Of a stretch of 64,000 nt of DNA, positions 1 to 12,354 are shown piece by piece. The notes beneath the pieces were generated by a model. The model was not told the DNA's origin. It worked only from the letters and a program-made list of their open reading frames with translations, and made no database searches. The translations under genes were made by a program, and so were the position numbers. Origin of the DNA: Nelumbo lutea (taxonomy: Eukaryota; Streptophyta; Magnoliopsida; Proteales; Nelumbonaceae); the NCBI GenBank assembly GCA_022828595.1, contig JAKGHH010000005.1, forward strand, positions 62,615,655 to 62,679,654, in the 5' to 3' direction. How positions within the stretch are numbered: the stretch's first letter is position 1; each line of letters starts with the position of its first letter.

Positions 1-2510
1 GGTCCTTTGGATTTTCTAACCATAGAAAATCTTCCCACTTATGAGCCTTGCCTTCAAGGTAAGATGACTAAGCGGCCATTTGACGGTAAGCCTGAAAGAT
101 CTAGAGGCACACTTGACCTAATACATACTGATGTATGTGGTCCCCTGAGTGTTAGGAATCAACACGTGTACTTCATCACCTTTACAGATGATTTTTCACG
201 ATATGGTTTCGTGTACCTAATGAGACACAAGTCTGAATCCTTTGAAAAGTTCAAAGAGTTTAGATAGGAAGTCGAGAAACAGTTAGGGAGAGAAGTTAAG
301 GTCCTTCGATCAGATCGAGGTGGTGAGTATCTCTCTGACGAATTTAGGGACTACTTAAAGGACAATGGGATAGTGTCACAACTAGCTCCTTCTGCTATAC
401 CTCAACTCAACGGTGTTTGAGAGAGGAGGAATAGGACCTTGTTGGACATGGTTCGGTCACTTCTCGTACGCTCAGAATTACCCACATCCTTTTGGAGATA
501 TGCATTAGAGACTGCTATCTACGTGCTGAATCGGGTTCCAACCAAATCAGTTCCAAAAACTCCATATGAACTATGGACCGGAAGGAAGCCAAGTGTAAGA
601 CACTTGAAGATTTGGGGTTGTCCTGCACACATTAAAAGAACAAGTGTGGACAAGTTGGAATCCAAAACCAGCCGTTGCCTATTTATAGGCTACCCAAAGG
701 ATTCAATGGGTTATCTATTCTATGACCCAAGTGAGCAGAAAATGTTCTGTAGTTGAAATGCCCAATTCTTAGAATCCGAATACATCATGAACATTCACCG
801 TCAAGAAATAGTTCTTGATGAGGAGAGCTCAGGAGCAATGGGAGATGTCCCACAAGTTCTAGGTAGTAACCAACCTAGAAGGTCCACCCGGGCATCCAGA
901 CCACCAGTCTGATATGGTTATGACCAGGATTCCTACCTGGTGGAAGCCTTGACTAGTGAAGAGGATCCCGTGACTTACGCGGAAGCTATGTTAGACATAG
1001 ATTACCAGAAGTGGGTGGAGGCCATGAGAGTTGAGATGGACTCGATGGAGACCAATGGAGTCTGGACTCTAGTAGATCTGCCCTCCGGGGTAAAAGCAAT
1101 TGGTTGCAAATGGATCTACAAGAGGAAGAAGGGCCCCGATGGTAGGATTGAGACCTACAAAGCTCGTTTGGTGGCGAAAGGGTATACTCAAAAAGAAGGC
1201 ATCGATTATGAGGAAACCTTTTCGCCCGTGCCATGCTTAAATCAATTAGGATTTTGCTAGCTATAGCAACATACCATAACTACGAGATTTGGCAAATGGA
1301 TGTCAAAACCGTGTTCCTGAATGGAGATCTTAGTGAAGATATCTACATGCAGCAGTCGCAAGGCTTCATTGCTGCTGGTCAGGAACACATGGTATGTAAA
1401 CTCAATAGATCCATATATGGACTTAAGCAGGCTTCTAGGAGTTGGAACATCCATTTTGATTCTACCGTCAAAACGTTTGACTTTGAGCAGAATCCGGATG
1501 AGCCCTGTGTTTACAGAAAGTCTAGTGGGGATAAGATCCTATTCATTGGGAATGATGTGGGAATGTTGACTTCAGTCAAGGTATGGCTGTCACAGCAGTT
1601 CTCCATGAAAGATCTTAGAGAAGTTTCATATATACTGGGTCTTCGACTCTATAGAGATAGATCGAAGCGGATAATTGGATTATCCCAGGCTGCTTACATT
1701 GACAAAATTGTCAAAAGGTACAGATTGGAAAACTCCAAGAAAGGAAATGTTCCTTTTAGACATGGTGTAACTCTCTCCAAGAAGATGTCTCCCAAGACTT
1801 CTGAGGAGATTGAGGGCATGAGAGACGTTCCCTATGCCTCAGCCATAGGGAGCATCATGTATGCCATGTTGTGCACTCGCCCAGACATAGCTCAGGCGGT
1901 GAGTGTGGTAAGCAGATTCCAGGCTATCCTAGGGCAGGAGCATTGGACTGCTGTGAAGAACATACTTAAATACCTTCGAAGGACAAAAGAGTTTTGTCTG
2001 GTATTCGATGGTAGTTCACTACAAGTTCTGGGGTATACCAATGCCGATTTCCAGTCGGATCTAGATGATAGAAAGTCTACATCTGGGTATGTTTTCACGA
2101 TAGGATCATGTGCTGTTTGCTGGAAAAGCAGCAAACAGGGGTCCACTGCAGACTCCACAACTGAGGCCGAGTACATTGCCGCAAGTGAAGCTGCCAAGGA
2201 AGCCGTGTGGATAAAGAAATTCATACACGAATTGGGAGTGATTCCGTCCAGCACATCACCCATCCCGTTGTTGTGTGACAACAGTGGAGTGGTCGCCCAG
2301 GCTAAAGAGCCTCGGGCCCATTCGAAATCAAAGCACATCGAGAGGAAGTACCATGTACTGCGGCAGATCATTGGTAGAGGGGATGTCCTAATTCAGAAGG
2401 TAGCATCAACGGATAATGTGGCAGACTCATTGACTAAGACACTGACACAGAAGGTGTTTAAGAAACACGTGGAAAGTATGGGACTCCGGCTTGTACCAGA
2501 TTGGACCTAA
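1..2510 (+). pseudogene. Copia pol pseudogene (integrase, RT, RNase H)
   Basis: Order seen: GAG-pre-integrase tail (Cys pair around 50-60), integrase core (HTDVCGP near 120, FTDDFSRYG near 180), integrase C-terminal part (439-756), RT start (1012-1230), RT body and RNase H (1233-2510, ending LVPDWT and a stop). Compared with the related copies in this window, the frame is broken by stops at 265-267 and 754-756, by a one-base loss near 418, a stop near 912 and a frameshift near 1230. A 30-base in-frame deletion near 1543 removes the YVDD catalytic motif of RT: the sequence runs DKI-LFIGND where the minus-strand copy has DKV, ten further residues including YVDD, then LLIGND. The RNase H part is the best preserved. 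It cannot encode a working polyprotein. Confidence 0.9.
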
Positions 2511-2524
2511 GTGCAAGTGGGAGC
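2508..2524 (+). other. Polypurine tract of Copia element
   Basis: Purine-rich stretch AAGTGCAAGTGGGAGC sits directly before the LTR start TGTTAG. The same string in reverse complement borders the 3' LTR of the minus-strand Copia at 13006-13021. It is the expected plus-strand primer site. Confidence 0.75.
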
Positions 2525-4458
2525 TGTTAGACAGTCTTGTATGCCCTTAGCTTCAATCAGATTTGATGTACTTTTGTTATTTAGTGGAAATAAATTAAAG
2601 TGCATTTTGATTCATGTTGTTTGGTATAATTCTATGTAAGACCCTAAAACTGGACACTTATAGAAACTTGTGTTAGTTTTAAATGTTCACAGCCATTGGA
2701 TAAGTCTAGAGAGATTTATCCTGCCAAGGCTGATACTGATGTGCCACCAAGTGTTGGGATGGCTTGTTTCAGCCATCAGGGTAAGACCCAAGGCACATGC
2801 AGTATGGGATCGCTTGAACCCTTGAACTGGACCAGATTTTCAGTATTGCCCTAGACCTTGGAGACAGATAAGCAAAACTGGAAAGTTACACCTGACCCCT
2901 AGACTCGATTATGACACATCACTAGGTGTCGGATCGGGCTGTCTTTGATGTGTCAATCAGTGAGATCCTTAGTGGGGGTCAAAACCTGGACATGTTGGGG
3001 CAGTTTGAGAATTCATCTGAGTGAGTGATCATAGTGACAGGATCAGCCCCTTTGTCGGACAATGGTAATGATCGGGAATGCACACACTCTGATGGAAACC
3101 AAACTGTCGGCAGTTGATTTCAATCATTGGAATTTTGTTTTGCAAAATTAATATATATATATGTATATGTACAGTTTCAAAAGATTTGCAAAAGGTTTTA
3201 ATTCCCGGGATCCATGTGAGTGGAGAGTGCGGCACTGTTCCTTGCAGCCGAGGGAGAGGTCTTCTCTTGTCGGGCAGTGCTTGATCATTAAGGGCTGAGA
3301 GGTTAAGTGTAAGACCATTTAGGATAATACCTGATGGGCTAATCTTGCACCTGCCCACAGTCCCTGGGTTTTCATAAGATGGATTGGCCCAGGGACCACT
3401 TAATGTAAGTGTTGGGCCCATAGGGTCCATGTGATGGGCTCAAGGGGGTCACTGAGTTTTTCAGTGAATTCGGCTGGGCCGAACCCATGTGGCTGGTGTG
3501 TAGATCAATGCTTGGGTTCCACGCCATACAAAGAAGCCCAACTGGGCAGTAGATTGGAAATTGGGTAAACACTAAACACTTAATGGGCCAAAAGCCCATT
3601 TCGAACTGGGCTGATATGATCACCTGTTCATGGGGCGAATCAAAGATTAAAGTTAGTAAAAGGATTGGGTCTTTAACCTTATCCACTCTAAGAGACCAAA
3701 TTCAAATTAGATTTGAATCTGGTAACCTCCTAATAAGATCAAGAGTTAACTAACTTAATCTGAAGATAGGATTAAGATTATCCCCTATCCAAATACTGAT
3801 TTGGATTGGGATAACTCCCAAAAATATTGGGAGGTTTCTTAATCAAGAAGAAAGAGGAGAAAACCCTAGCAAAAATATCAAATTTCGAACTAGGGGGTTT
3901 GAGTAAGCAAGAAACACTTCCTGTGAATTGAGATCAGATCTCTAACAAGACTTCAAAGAGAAGAGACAGTTCTGCCTCTTAGTCCCTGGACTTCTCCTCC
4001 TTCAGCCGCCGCCACTCCCTGTTGGAAGATTGGATCTTTGCAGCAACAGGAAGTCAAGAAATTAGTTCTTGGCAACAGTCTTGCAAGAAAGACAAAAGGA
4101 TTCGGTGTTCAAGGTTTCCAGAGGGTTCTTGTAAAGAATCAAGTGTGTAGGACGCACCCTGCTGGTTCCATTCCATCCATAGCTGTGTCATCTTCAGCGG
4201 GAGCGGATCTTGGTTTCTTCTTTGGGCATGAACACCAACTTTGGGAGATATTGTTTCTCCGGATCAGGTATAATCTTTCCTGTTTCCTTTTGGTTCAGAT
4301 CTGGTTTGATTATGGTTCAAATAGAATCCTTGAATAATGTATTCTAAATTTAGGGAATTATGATTCCCAGTTGGAAGAAAGTAGGAAAATTTTTGAAATT
4401 CACCCACCAATTCCGCACCCTTCATGGCGTCCATTAGATGGATCCTACCATTTTTTCA
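2525..4458 (+). repeat. 3' LTR of Copia element (about 1.93 kb)
   Basis: Begins TGTTAGACAG and ends ...TTTTTTCA. It aligns along its length with the LTRs of the minus-strand Copia (11007-13005 and 18270-22876), including a short TA-rich tract near 3150, the block around 3230-3420, and the segment from 4140 on that recurs at 22290-22629. Small ORFs within it have no recognisable product and are not genes. Confidence 0.85.
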
Positions 4459-7315
4459 AATCCGTCATTTACCATTAGCCTTTTTCACCAGAACGGGGTT
4501 GGCCCCCCAGCTCCGGTAGTGGACCTCCCTGATAAAATCGACTGCAAGGAGCTTCCCGACCTCCTCGTCGACCGCCCTCCATTGCTCTGGGGCTAGGTTA
4601 CGTTTCTTCTATTTAACGGGCCTAACTACATGATCAGTATTAAGTTTATGAATTATGATTCTAGGGTTTATGTCGGGCTTTTCTGTCGTAGACCATGCAA
4701 AAACATCTAAATTTTCAAGTAAAAAGCGTACCAGTTCAGATCGCAGGGGCTCCGTAATGGAAGCACCAACTGAATAGTTCAGGCTGGGTCTTCTGTAGAG
4801 GTCGGGATGAAAACGGTCTCTTCTGTGGGCGCAGCTCGCTCCTCGCTTTGCTCCGCAGGTCGCTCCAACTCAAGGTCATCGGCCAGCTTTGTTTTTCCCT
4901 TAAGGGCAGCAACGTAGCATTTGCGAGACTTAAGCTAGTCACCTCGCGCTACCCCGAAGCCAAAGTCCGTGGGGAACTTCATGGCCAAGTAGTAGGTGGA
5001 CACCACAGACCGTAAGGCATGGGTAATCGGTCGACCTACTATGGCGTTATATGGGGAGGGGGTTGCGACCACTAGGAAATCGTGGTTGAGCCTCACTATG
5101 CTAGGCCAGGTGCCAACTTCCATAGGTACTATTACCCTTCCCATGGGCTGAACATCCTCTCCGCTGAAGCCTACCGGGGGAGTGTTCACGGGCTTTAGGT
5201 CGCACTCTTAAAGTTGGAGTTGGTCGAAGGCAGCTTTGAAGAGGATGTCTACTGAGCTGCCCGAATCGGCAAGGACGTGCCTAACTTCGAAGTTGTTGAT
5301 CTTCATCTTTATGACGAGTGTGCCGTCATGGGGGTAGTGGACCCAGTGCGTCATCCACTGTGAAGAAGATGGGGTCTTCTGTCCTTGGTCGCTTCGGTGG
5401 GTTCCGCTCCTCCTTGCCAGTCTTGCGAGCTGATGCACGAGCTGCTGCTGAGGTGCAACCTGTCACAATCGAACCTCCGACTATGACATGGATGGTCCCC
5501 CGAACTGGTCTCTCTTTGGGGGGCTGCATCTGCGACTGTTCCACTTGCTTGCTAGACTCAGGAGCCTCTTTGCTCTGCTCCCCTTGTCGACCTGCTTTAT
5601 TTTTATTATTATCACTTTGTACAAAATTTCTCAAATATCCACGATAGATGAGCTCTTCTATCTAACCGCAGAGGTTTTTACAAATTTCGGTGCTATGATC
5701 GCGATCTTTATGAAAGCTACGATACAAATTTTTATTCCTGGCATTAGGGTCGACCTTCAACCGAGGTGGCCACTTCACGTACGGAGCATCCTTGATCGCC
5801 ATGAGGATCTTGGTCCGCTTCGCGTTGAGGGGGGTATAGTTCCTTTCTGCTGCTGGAGATCAGAAGGGTTGGGCTGGCCTTGCCCCCCGAGCTGTGTCCT
5901 TCTTCTTCCTATTGTCGCCTTGAGATGGGGGTTCTGGCTCCCTCTTTCTTTTTTTTGGGGCTTGCTCACCCTTCTACTTGATTTCCTCCTCTATCCCTAT
6001 GAACCGATCCGCGAGCTTAAGGAATTCAGTCACGGTCTTGGGTTGGTTGACAACTACATGCCACTTAAACTCTTTGTGGGTGATACCTCGCTTGGCTGCT
6101 GTGAGGCGAACTACGGGATCCAAGTCGGGTATCTGCGGACAAGCGTCATTGAACCGCTTGATGTAGCTCTTGATGGAATCCCCTTCCTTTTGCACTATGC
6201 TGAGGAGGCTCTCCTGAGTTCGCGGGCACCTTTTGCTGGTGACGAAGTGAGAGGTCAAAACTTGCACGAACTGTGCCCAACTTCTTATCGAGCCGGACGT
6301 GAGGTTTTGATACCAAGTGCGGGATACCCCTTTGAAGGTGGTGGAAAAGGCCATGCACATACAGGACTCGCTGGCTCTTTCCAGGTGCATCTAGGATTGG
6401 AAAGCATTCATGTGGTCATTTGGATCGAAGGATCCTTCATACTTGTCCAGTGGAGGGAGCTTGAAGTCCCTTGGCATGGGGACAGCAAGGAGTTCTGGAG
6501 ATAACGGGGAGGAAACTGAGAGGAGAGGGGTAGCTTTCACTTCACCTGAGCATACATCCTCTTTTCCTTTGAGCTCGGGAAAGTCTCGGGTAGCAGTTCA
6601 GTGAGCTCGCCGGCGTCTTTGTTGTTGCTTCGCTGGCTTGGCGTTGGTGCTTGATCCTTTAGTGTTGTCGAGCTCGACGGGCTCAGACTACTAGTGGTGA
6701 CTTTGGACCGAAGGGCCCTGGTAATAGTTCATGGCCAGGACCTCGAACGGATTCTCCGTGAGTGGGAGCTCGAACTACAGAGGCTGGGGCGATACAGGCT
6801 TGGTTGGCTGGGAGGCCTCTGGGAAGAGGCTTGGCTCTTGGTGGGATCCTGGGCCTGGGAGGCCTCTTCCTGGTGAGGTCGCTCACTCTGGTGGGAGGCT
6901 TGGTCTACTTTATGGCTGCATGTTGAGGGGGAAGCGACGACTGGGCTTGAGGCAGAGACAGGAATTGCTAATAGTATTGGTATTGGGAAACCTGGTGCAA
7001 CACTTGTTGTTGATAGAGATGAAATTGTTGAAATTGTTGCATTTGACCCTGCCTAGCTCGCATGCATTGCATTAAGTCCTCCAATTGGTTCAGGTTGGCC
7101 GCTAAGGGCACAACTAAGGGTTCAACAAAGGTTGTCCCAACTGTGGAAGGGAGTGGAGCGACCGCGGGTGCCATTACAAGAGGCACATTCAAGCTAGGGA
7201 CTCCATCCACGGAGAGGGGGACGGTGAACTATCCAATACAGACGGTAGGAAGCTGGAGCTGCTCCCCAGAAGCGTTCTAGCTGGTACCACGTCCGACGTT
7301 ACTGGAAGAAGCCAT
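4459..7315 (-). pseudogene. Gypsy gag-protease-RT(N-term) pseudogene
   Basis: The start codon lies near 7314 (MASSSNVG...). A Gln-rich gag N-terminus (QMQQFQQFHLYQQQ, near 7030) is followed by a gag core (6390-5974; MHLERASESCMCMAF, TWYQNL) that matches the retrotransposon gag family. A CFHKDHGH-type zinc-binding stretch follows near 5700, then an aspartic protease with the DSGSS motif near 5260, and an RT N-terminus whose VKKANGK segment is cut at 4459. Several stops and frame changes split it into pieces (for example after VCIG near the gag start), so it is not translatable as one polyprotein. Confidence 0.85.
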
Positions 7316-7376
7316 GAATGCTGAGTTTTTGCAGAAAGAAATTGTAAAAGCTTAGAGGAAGGCTTTTAGAAGAAAA

Positions 7377-7395
7377 TCCCACAGACAACGCCGAA
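7377..7395 (-). other. Primer-binding site of Gypsy element
   Basis: Minus-strand reading directly after the LTR end (TGCCGCATCA) is TTCGGCGTTGTCTGTGGGA. It matches the equivalent site TTTGGCGCGGTCTGTGGGA in the plus-strand Gypsy at 30449-30467. It resembles the TGGCGCCGT-type primer sites common in plant Gypsy elements. Confidence 0.65.
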
Positions 7396-8322
7396 TGATG
7401 CGGCACGATCCGAGCACTCCTAGCTGGCTGCTGACTAGCTCCTTGCTGGCAATGGACGACACCTGAGAAGACGAAGGTGAAGGATTCCCGAGGGATTTAC
7501 CTAGCGGGAATACTCCGAAGCTTAAGTTAGAACGTTAGGGAGGAAGAAAAGAGTACATAAAGCTAAGAGTGTAGGTTGCGCTAGATCACTATATCTCAAG
7601 ATTAGGTCATGCGCAAGTAAGAATTCAAGTTCAGATCCAATTCGAGAGAGTGAGGGTCAGTATGAGAGTGTCCTCTCCCCTTCGTCTAAAAGGCTTTTCT
7701 AGGGACGCTCTTGTAAAATCAGGCGTAATTGCCACTGGGCTACTGTCGCAGCCGTTATCTGCCAGGTCTGCACAGGTGATCGTTATAAAGTACTACCCGC
7801 TTAGATGAGTGACACGTCCCAAAGAGACAGGCACGCCACCATCTATCGAGAGACATGGGTGCAGACTATCAATTGGGCAGGAACTGCGCCATCAGTCGAG
7901 AGACGTGGTGCAGTCTGACGGGTATGGTCTTGTCAGATAGAAGCTTCCTGAGAGCGCCGGGCTGCTTAGTCGCGAGCTACCCTGTCATGTAGCGAGCTAT
8001 CTTTGTCGCAAGCTACCTTGTAGCGAGCTCCTAGGGATGCTTCGAGATGGCCCTCATCGAGATTGTCTTTGGGGTAGTTCTTCTGCCTAAGTGTTGGAGC
8101 GAGCTGGTTACCCTATCTTGCGAGCTGAAATAGTCTTGGAGTATTCCCTTCTCGGTAGCTCGGGTGACTTGGAGCTCACGTTGTAGCGAGCTATTTCATA
8201 GCGAGCTGCTTTACAGGCTTGTTACATAGTCGTGGTCAGGCCATAATGCTGAGTTGTCGCTCGTGCTGAGTTAGGTCCACGCATCATCATCTTAGTAGGT
8301 CGGGTCAAATCATCCTCCATTA
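7396..8322 (-). repeat. 5' LTR of truncated Gypsy
   Basis: About 927 bp, homologous to the LTRs at 29532-30448 and 39351-40299. The expected terminal CA on the plus strand reads TA at 8321-8322 (a mutated end). The body carries several copies of short motifs such as GCGAGCT and AGCTCGC, as do the related LTRs. Confidence 0.85.
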
Positions 8323-9540
8323 ATAGAGTTTACTTCTTGTAGGACCTCATCAATGATATTCACCACCCCACGGCCTCACCCTGAAATATTTTCTCAAATT
8401 TTCTCAAAAGGATCTCTTGGATTTCATTAGCACCCTCGATCCAATTTTCTCCATCTTTAATTTTCAAGATCCTGTTTTTATATTTTCTAATTAAGGTGGA
8501 GGTATGGAAAAATTTTGTATTCTTATTTCCTAATTTAATCCAATTAATCCTGGATTTTTAGGCCAAAAAAATTTCTCATTCACTAGAACTTTATTTAGTT
8601 GTCTCTATAAGGCGGTTTCTTTATTAATTTGATATCTTCTACCCGGTTTACTAATTAAAACTTCTTGGTTTATTTTAATGAGATCTATAATCTCATTCTT
8701 TTCCTTTTCATGGATGTTGCTGTTCCAATTTTTTTATTTCCTCTATAATTCGTATCTCTTTGGTTCCACGAAGAATCAATAAGATTTTCTAAACCTACCC
8801 TTTCTCTCCACATTATTTTGAATCTGAATGGTTTGAGTTTACATCTGCGCCCCACAAGGGGATGCCCCCACAAGGGGATGCCCCCACAAGGCCCCACAGC
8901 ACATTTCAATCTTGTATTGGGAATATCTCTCGATGATGTTTCATCATCTCCATACTTATCATCATCGAGAGATGTTCCCAATACAAGATCAGGATGCGCT
9001 GTGAGGCATTGTGGGGCGCAACTCAAACGGTTTAAGGCCAAGGTTCACTCTTGCTCCAAAATGAATTACCATTGGGGTATGATCCGAACATAGAAACGGT
9101 TAGTTTTCATTATACACACGAGGATACATATTAATCCATTCTCTGATTATTAAGGTCTGGTCTAGCCTTTCAAATATGTAATTATTTTTCCATGTAAAGT
9201 TGGAACCCCTTGTTTCAAGATCAAATAGATGACAATCATCAATCAGATCATTGAACATTTTTAGAGGTCTTAGTGTCTACCAAGTCTATTGGCTAAACTA
9301 CGCCCTACATCAAAAAGATTGTACCCTAGTTTCATAAATAGCAAGGGAAGATGGTTGTTTTTCGTGCACCAGATTAGCAAGAGGCGCTGCAGGGTGGATC
9401 CACCCATCTCCAAGGATGGTGGCACAATTATATGACTTATGTCGTAAATAATCACAGCCTATGAACAAACCATTGATGTTTTCATACATCACATTAATGA
9501 TATGTTCTGAAATACCTAGCAAGATGGAGCAGATGATGAT
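8323..9540 (-). pseudogene. L1-type LINE relic (endonuclease to RT N-terminus), antisense
   Basis: Minus-strand translation gives typical plant L1 ORF2 pieces. An endonuclease-like N-terminal part appears near 9330-9400 (LANLVHEKQPS, AIYETRV). The endonuclease C-terminus is near 9080-9270 (LFDLETRGSNFTWKN, FERLDQTL, SDHTPMVIHF). The linker is near 8690-8830 (KPFRFKIMWRERVGLENLI), followed by the region leading to RT (ENWIEGANEIQEILL, 8400-8460). Stops and frame shifts are frequent. A foldback element (8835-9035) interrupts it between two copies of a KPF codon stretch. The minus-strand Gypsy cuts it at 8322; in the second copy (40590-41440) the LINE continues to the APGPDG motif. Confidence 0.8.
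8835..9035. repeat. Foldback/MITE element inside LINE relic
   Basis: The two halves are inverted repeats. GCGCCCCACAA lies near 8848, and its complement TTGTGGGGCGC near 9009-9019. TCTTGTATTGGGAATATCTC and GAGATGTTCCCAATACAAGA form inner arms around a short loop near 8945-8955. The LINE codons for KPF lie on both sides (CTTAAACCGTT and CTCAAACCATT), which could be a diverged 9-11 bp target duplication of Mutator type. A better preserved copy is at 41177-41375. Confidence 0.75.
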
Positions 9541-10257
9541 GAAAGTTTAGGATTGCGACATTCGTTCCTTCAGGATACAAGATCCTGGATCATTCAACAG
9601 TCTGAAAGAGCACCGATATGTTGGGTTTTGCAGGAGATGAATAAAATATAATTCACTTGTGTTTAGTTCCCAAATTTACTTTTTTATTTATAGCTGCATA
9701 AAGAATCTGAACCTTGGGAAACTACTAGAATGCAGGTAATCACATTGACTTTAATACCTGCCATTTGTTCGTCATCACTATTAGTTGGTCTCCAATCAGG
9801 ATGAGACTGGTATCTCATAGAATAGGGCTTAAATTCTTACTTTTCTCAACCACTCTTGCCAATCCTTCTATTCCTAATGTTCATAGATGTTGGATTGACT
9901 TGGCCCAACATATGTGTATATGTGAGATAGTGTAAAAACGTGTTTGCAAAAATATTTTATTTATATGAAAATAATATATAATATAATAAAAAATAAGATG
10001 TGATATTGTGTCACAATATACACAAAAAGCAAATAATTAGTCCATTGGTGTGTGACTATATCCAATGGCTACGGTTTGTCCAACACACCAAGGCTAGACC
10101 ATGGAGGGAAAGAGAGTCTCCACCTCTTCTCCATATTCTCATCCATCTTGATCACTGGGCCCAGTTGTCTAAGGACATTAATACCAAGTCTGTCCGACCC
10201 ACAAATTGGCCTCCTCAATAATTGTAGTGAGGGTGTTGGAACCCATCCTCCACTTCA

Positions 10258-10372
10258 TAGGCTCAATTTGGAAGGAGTATAAATATAAATATGTACATTG
10301 CAAATATATACAAAATATAAGGTTTTGTACTGTATACATTTGTATTTGCACTCCTTCCAAACTGAGACTATA
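10258..10372. repeat. Short inverted-repeat MITE (family 1)
   Basis: Terminal inverted repeats: TAGGCTCAATTTGGAAGGAG at the left and CTCCTTCCAAACTGAGACTA at the right, with an AT-rich centre (ATAAATATAAATATGTACA). Related copies lie at 42190-42302 and 62161-62284, with a half copy at 62121-62160. The size and AT-rich core suit a non-autonomous DNA element. Confidence 0.75.
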
Positions 10373-11006
10373 AGGACAAGGTAACAACCACTCACAAACC
10401 ATGGGCCTTTCTCATTACATATAGAAAGTCATCTTTAGATTCAAATGTGAAAAGAAAACTATTACCTATGCTCTAAGTGTTGCCTGAATGTTTTGTTCTT
10501 TCGTCCCTTTGATTTTATAGACAATTTCAAAATTTCGGTTGGATGGGATAATTTTCCCACTCAGCTATCTTTTCTCTGCTTATTGGTTAACTGGTGGAGC
10601 TCAGAGATATTCCCGCTGCCCTCTTATTCGTAGATAACAAGGAATTCCAAAGGTTCTCTCCTTCAAGATGCAGCTCATGCACTAAAACAAAATTACCTCG
10701 GATTGATTGGTACATCATTTAATTTGGGCAAATTAAACCTTTGGATGCTTGCAATTAGTTGGTTGTTCTTAGAATGCCATTTCGATCGTATAAATTATTT
10801 AGAAAAAAAAATGTTTCTTTCTTCATATGGTTGGAATTAGTTGAAATCTTGATACATTAATTGTTTGGATGGTCAAGTTGGGATCAATCGTGTCCTCCCG
10901 ATATGTACTTCATTAATTTCCTCCCATTTAGGCTGTGTTTATTTCTGGTGTAAAATTCATCAATGTAAAATGTATGGTTTTTAAAATTGAACCGGTCAGG
11001 GGTTCG

Positions 11007-12293
11007 TGAAGGGATGGGATATTCATCACATGGACGCCCAAGTCTTGCAGAATGGACTGTGTGAATTTCAAAAATTTTTTTCCATCTTTGCAGGGAATCG
11101 AATTCCCTATTTTAGAAAAAATAAATTTTCACGGACCAATCTTGAATCATGAATCAAACCAGATTTGAACCAAAAGGAGTAGGAGGGAGGATGTACCTGA
11201 TACAGAGAATTAGTATCTCCCAATGGAGGTGTTCACGCCCAAAGAAGGATCCAAAGACTGCTCCCACTGAAGATGGCGCAGTGTAGAATGGAGCAGAATC
11301 AGCAGTGTTCTTCCAAAAGAACTTGACCCTTCGCAAGAATCAACTGGATGGCTCGTGAGTACAGCTCCAATCAATCTTTTCCCAAAAGATTGGTATCAAG
11401 ATCAGATCTTGATTTCTCCCAAGAACTGGAGATCGAACTGAAGGTAATGGCGGCGGCAGGAAGGAGGTGGCAAGAGAGATTTCGCAAGGTGCAGAATTCT
11501 CTCTTCTTGTGATTTCAGCTCTGAAGAGAATTGAACATCAATCTTTAAAGGCTGCCACCCCCTCCTCCTTTTATAGATTTAAAGGGATCAGCTCCTAATC
11601 CTATTAGGAGCTGCTGATCCAAATCATATTTGGATTAGAGTCCCTTTAAGTGATAAGGGAGAACCCTTATCTTATTTGCAGATCAGATCAGCCATATTCT
11701 AATCTAATTAGGAGGCTTCCAGATCTAAATCTCATTTAGATCTTTGACTCTCTAAGTGGATAGGGTCTAGGCCCAATCCTATCAGCTGATCCATCTCAGA
11801 ATTTGCCCCTTTTAATTGACTGATCAAATCAGCCCAGTTCAAAATGGGCTTAAGGCCCATTTAAGGTTATGTACTCACTTAGCCTTCCAAACTGCTGCCC
11901 AGTTGGGCTTCCTTGTATGGCGTGGGACCCAAACATTGATCTACACATCAGCCGCATGGGTTTAGCCCAGCCTTTGTTACAAGGCCTAGCCGAATACACT
12001 ATTATGGACAGTGCACCCCCTGAAACCCATCTTATGGGCTCTATGGACCCAACACTTACCCTAAGTGGTCCCTGGGCCAAGCCACCTTGTAACACCCAGG
12101 GACTGTGGGCAGATGTAAGATTAGCCCATCAGGTATTATCATCAATGGTCTTACACGTAACCTCTCAGCCCATAATGATCAAACACTGCCTGACAAGGGA
12201 GGACCTCTCCCTCAACTACAAGGAACAGTGTTGCACTCTCTGCTTACATGGATCCCGGGAATTAAAACCTTTTGCAAATCATTTTGAAACCAT

Positions 12294-12354
<61 letters not shown>

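Larger units (their letters stand above)
1..4458 (+). mobile_element. Ty1/Copia LTR retrotransposon, 5'-truncated by window edge, nested in a Gypsy element
   Basis: The window opens inside the pol gene of a Copia element. Reading rightward come integrase, reverse transcriptase and RNase H remnants, a polypurine tract (about 2508-2524) and a long 3' LTR that starts TGTTAG at 2525 and ends in CA at 4458. The next bases (4459 onward) continue a minus-strand Gypsy reverse transcriptase gene right up to the LTR edge, so the Copia element inserted into that Gypsy. The bases after the LTR are AATCC, the expected right-hand target duplication; its partner lies left of the window. The element is close kin to the minus-strand Copia at 11007-22876. 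Stops and deletions show it is dead. Confidence 0.9.
4459..8322 (-). mobile_element. Ty3/Gypsy (Tat-like) retrotransposon, 5' half only
   Basis: On the minus strand: 5' LTR (8322 to 7396), primer site (7395 to 7377), gag, protease and the first part of reverse transcriptase, cut at 4459 by the Copia LTR. It is close kin to the complete plus-strand Gypsy at 29532-40299: the LTR start (GGAGGATGATTTGACCCGAC), the gag start and the protease match. The remaining RT, RNase H, integrase and 3' LTR should lie left of the window beyond the Copia insertion. Its outer edge (8322) abuts a LINE relic that continues uninterrupted in the paralogous block at 40590-40732. Confidence 0.88.
8323..11006 (+). repeat. 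Segmental duplication copy A, left part
   Basis: This stretch aligns co-linearly with 40715-42935: the same LINE relic, foldback element, non-coding sequence and inverted-repeat element near 10258. The paralogue lacks about 410 bp corresponding to 9030-9440. From 9541 to 11006 I see no gene beyond the short inverted-repeat element. The block is interrupted at 11006 by a Copia insertion and resumes at 22882. Confidence 0.88.

Noticed and set aside
5488..6504. 338-residue plus-strand ORF
   Set aside because: It is the antisense shadow of the Gypsy gag gene, whose minus-strand reading has clear gag motifs.
8835..9035. Hairpin as a possible microRNA gene
   Set aside because: Long perfect arms with terminal repeats and a second copy in a LINE fit a MITE better; no evidence of precise processing can be seen.
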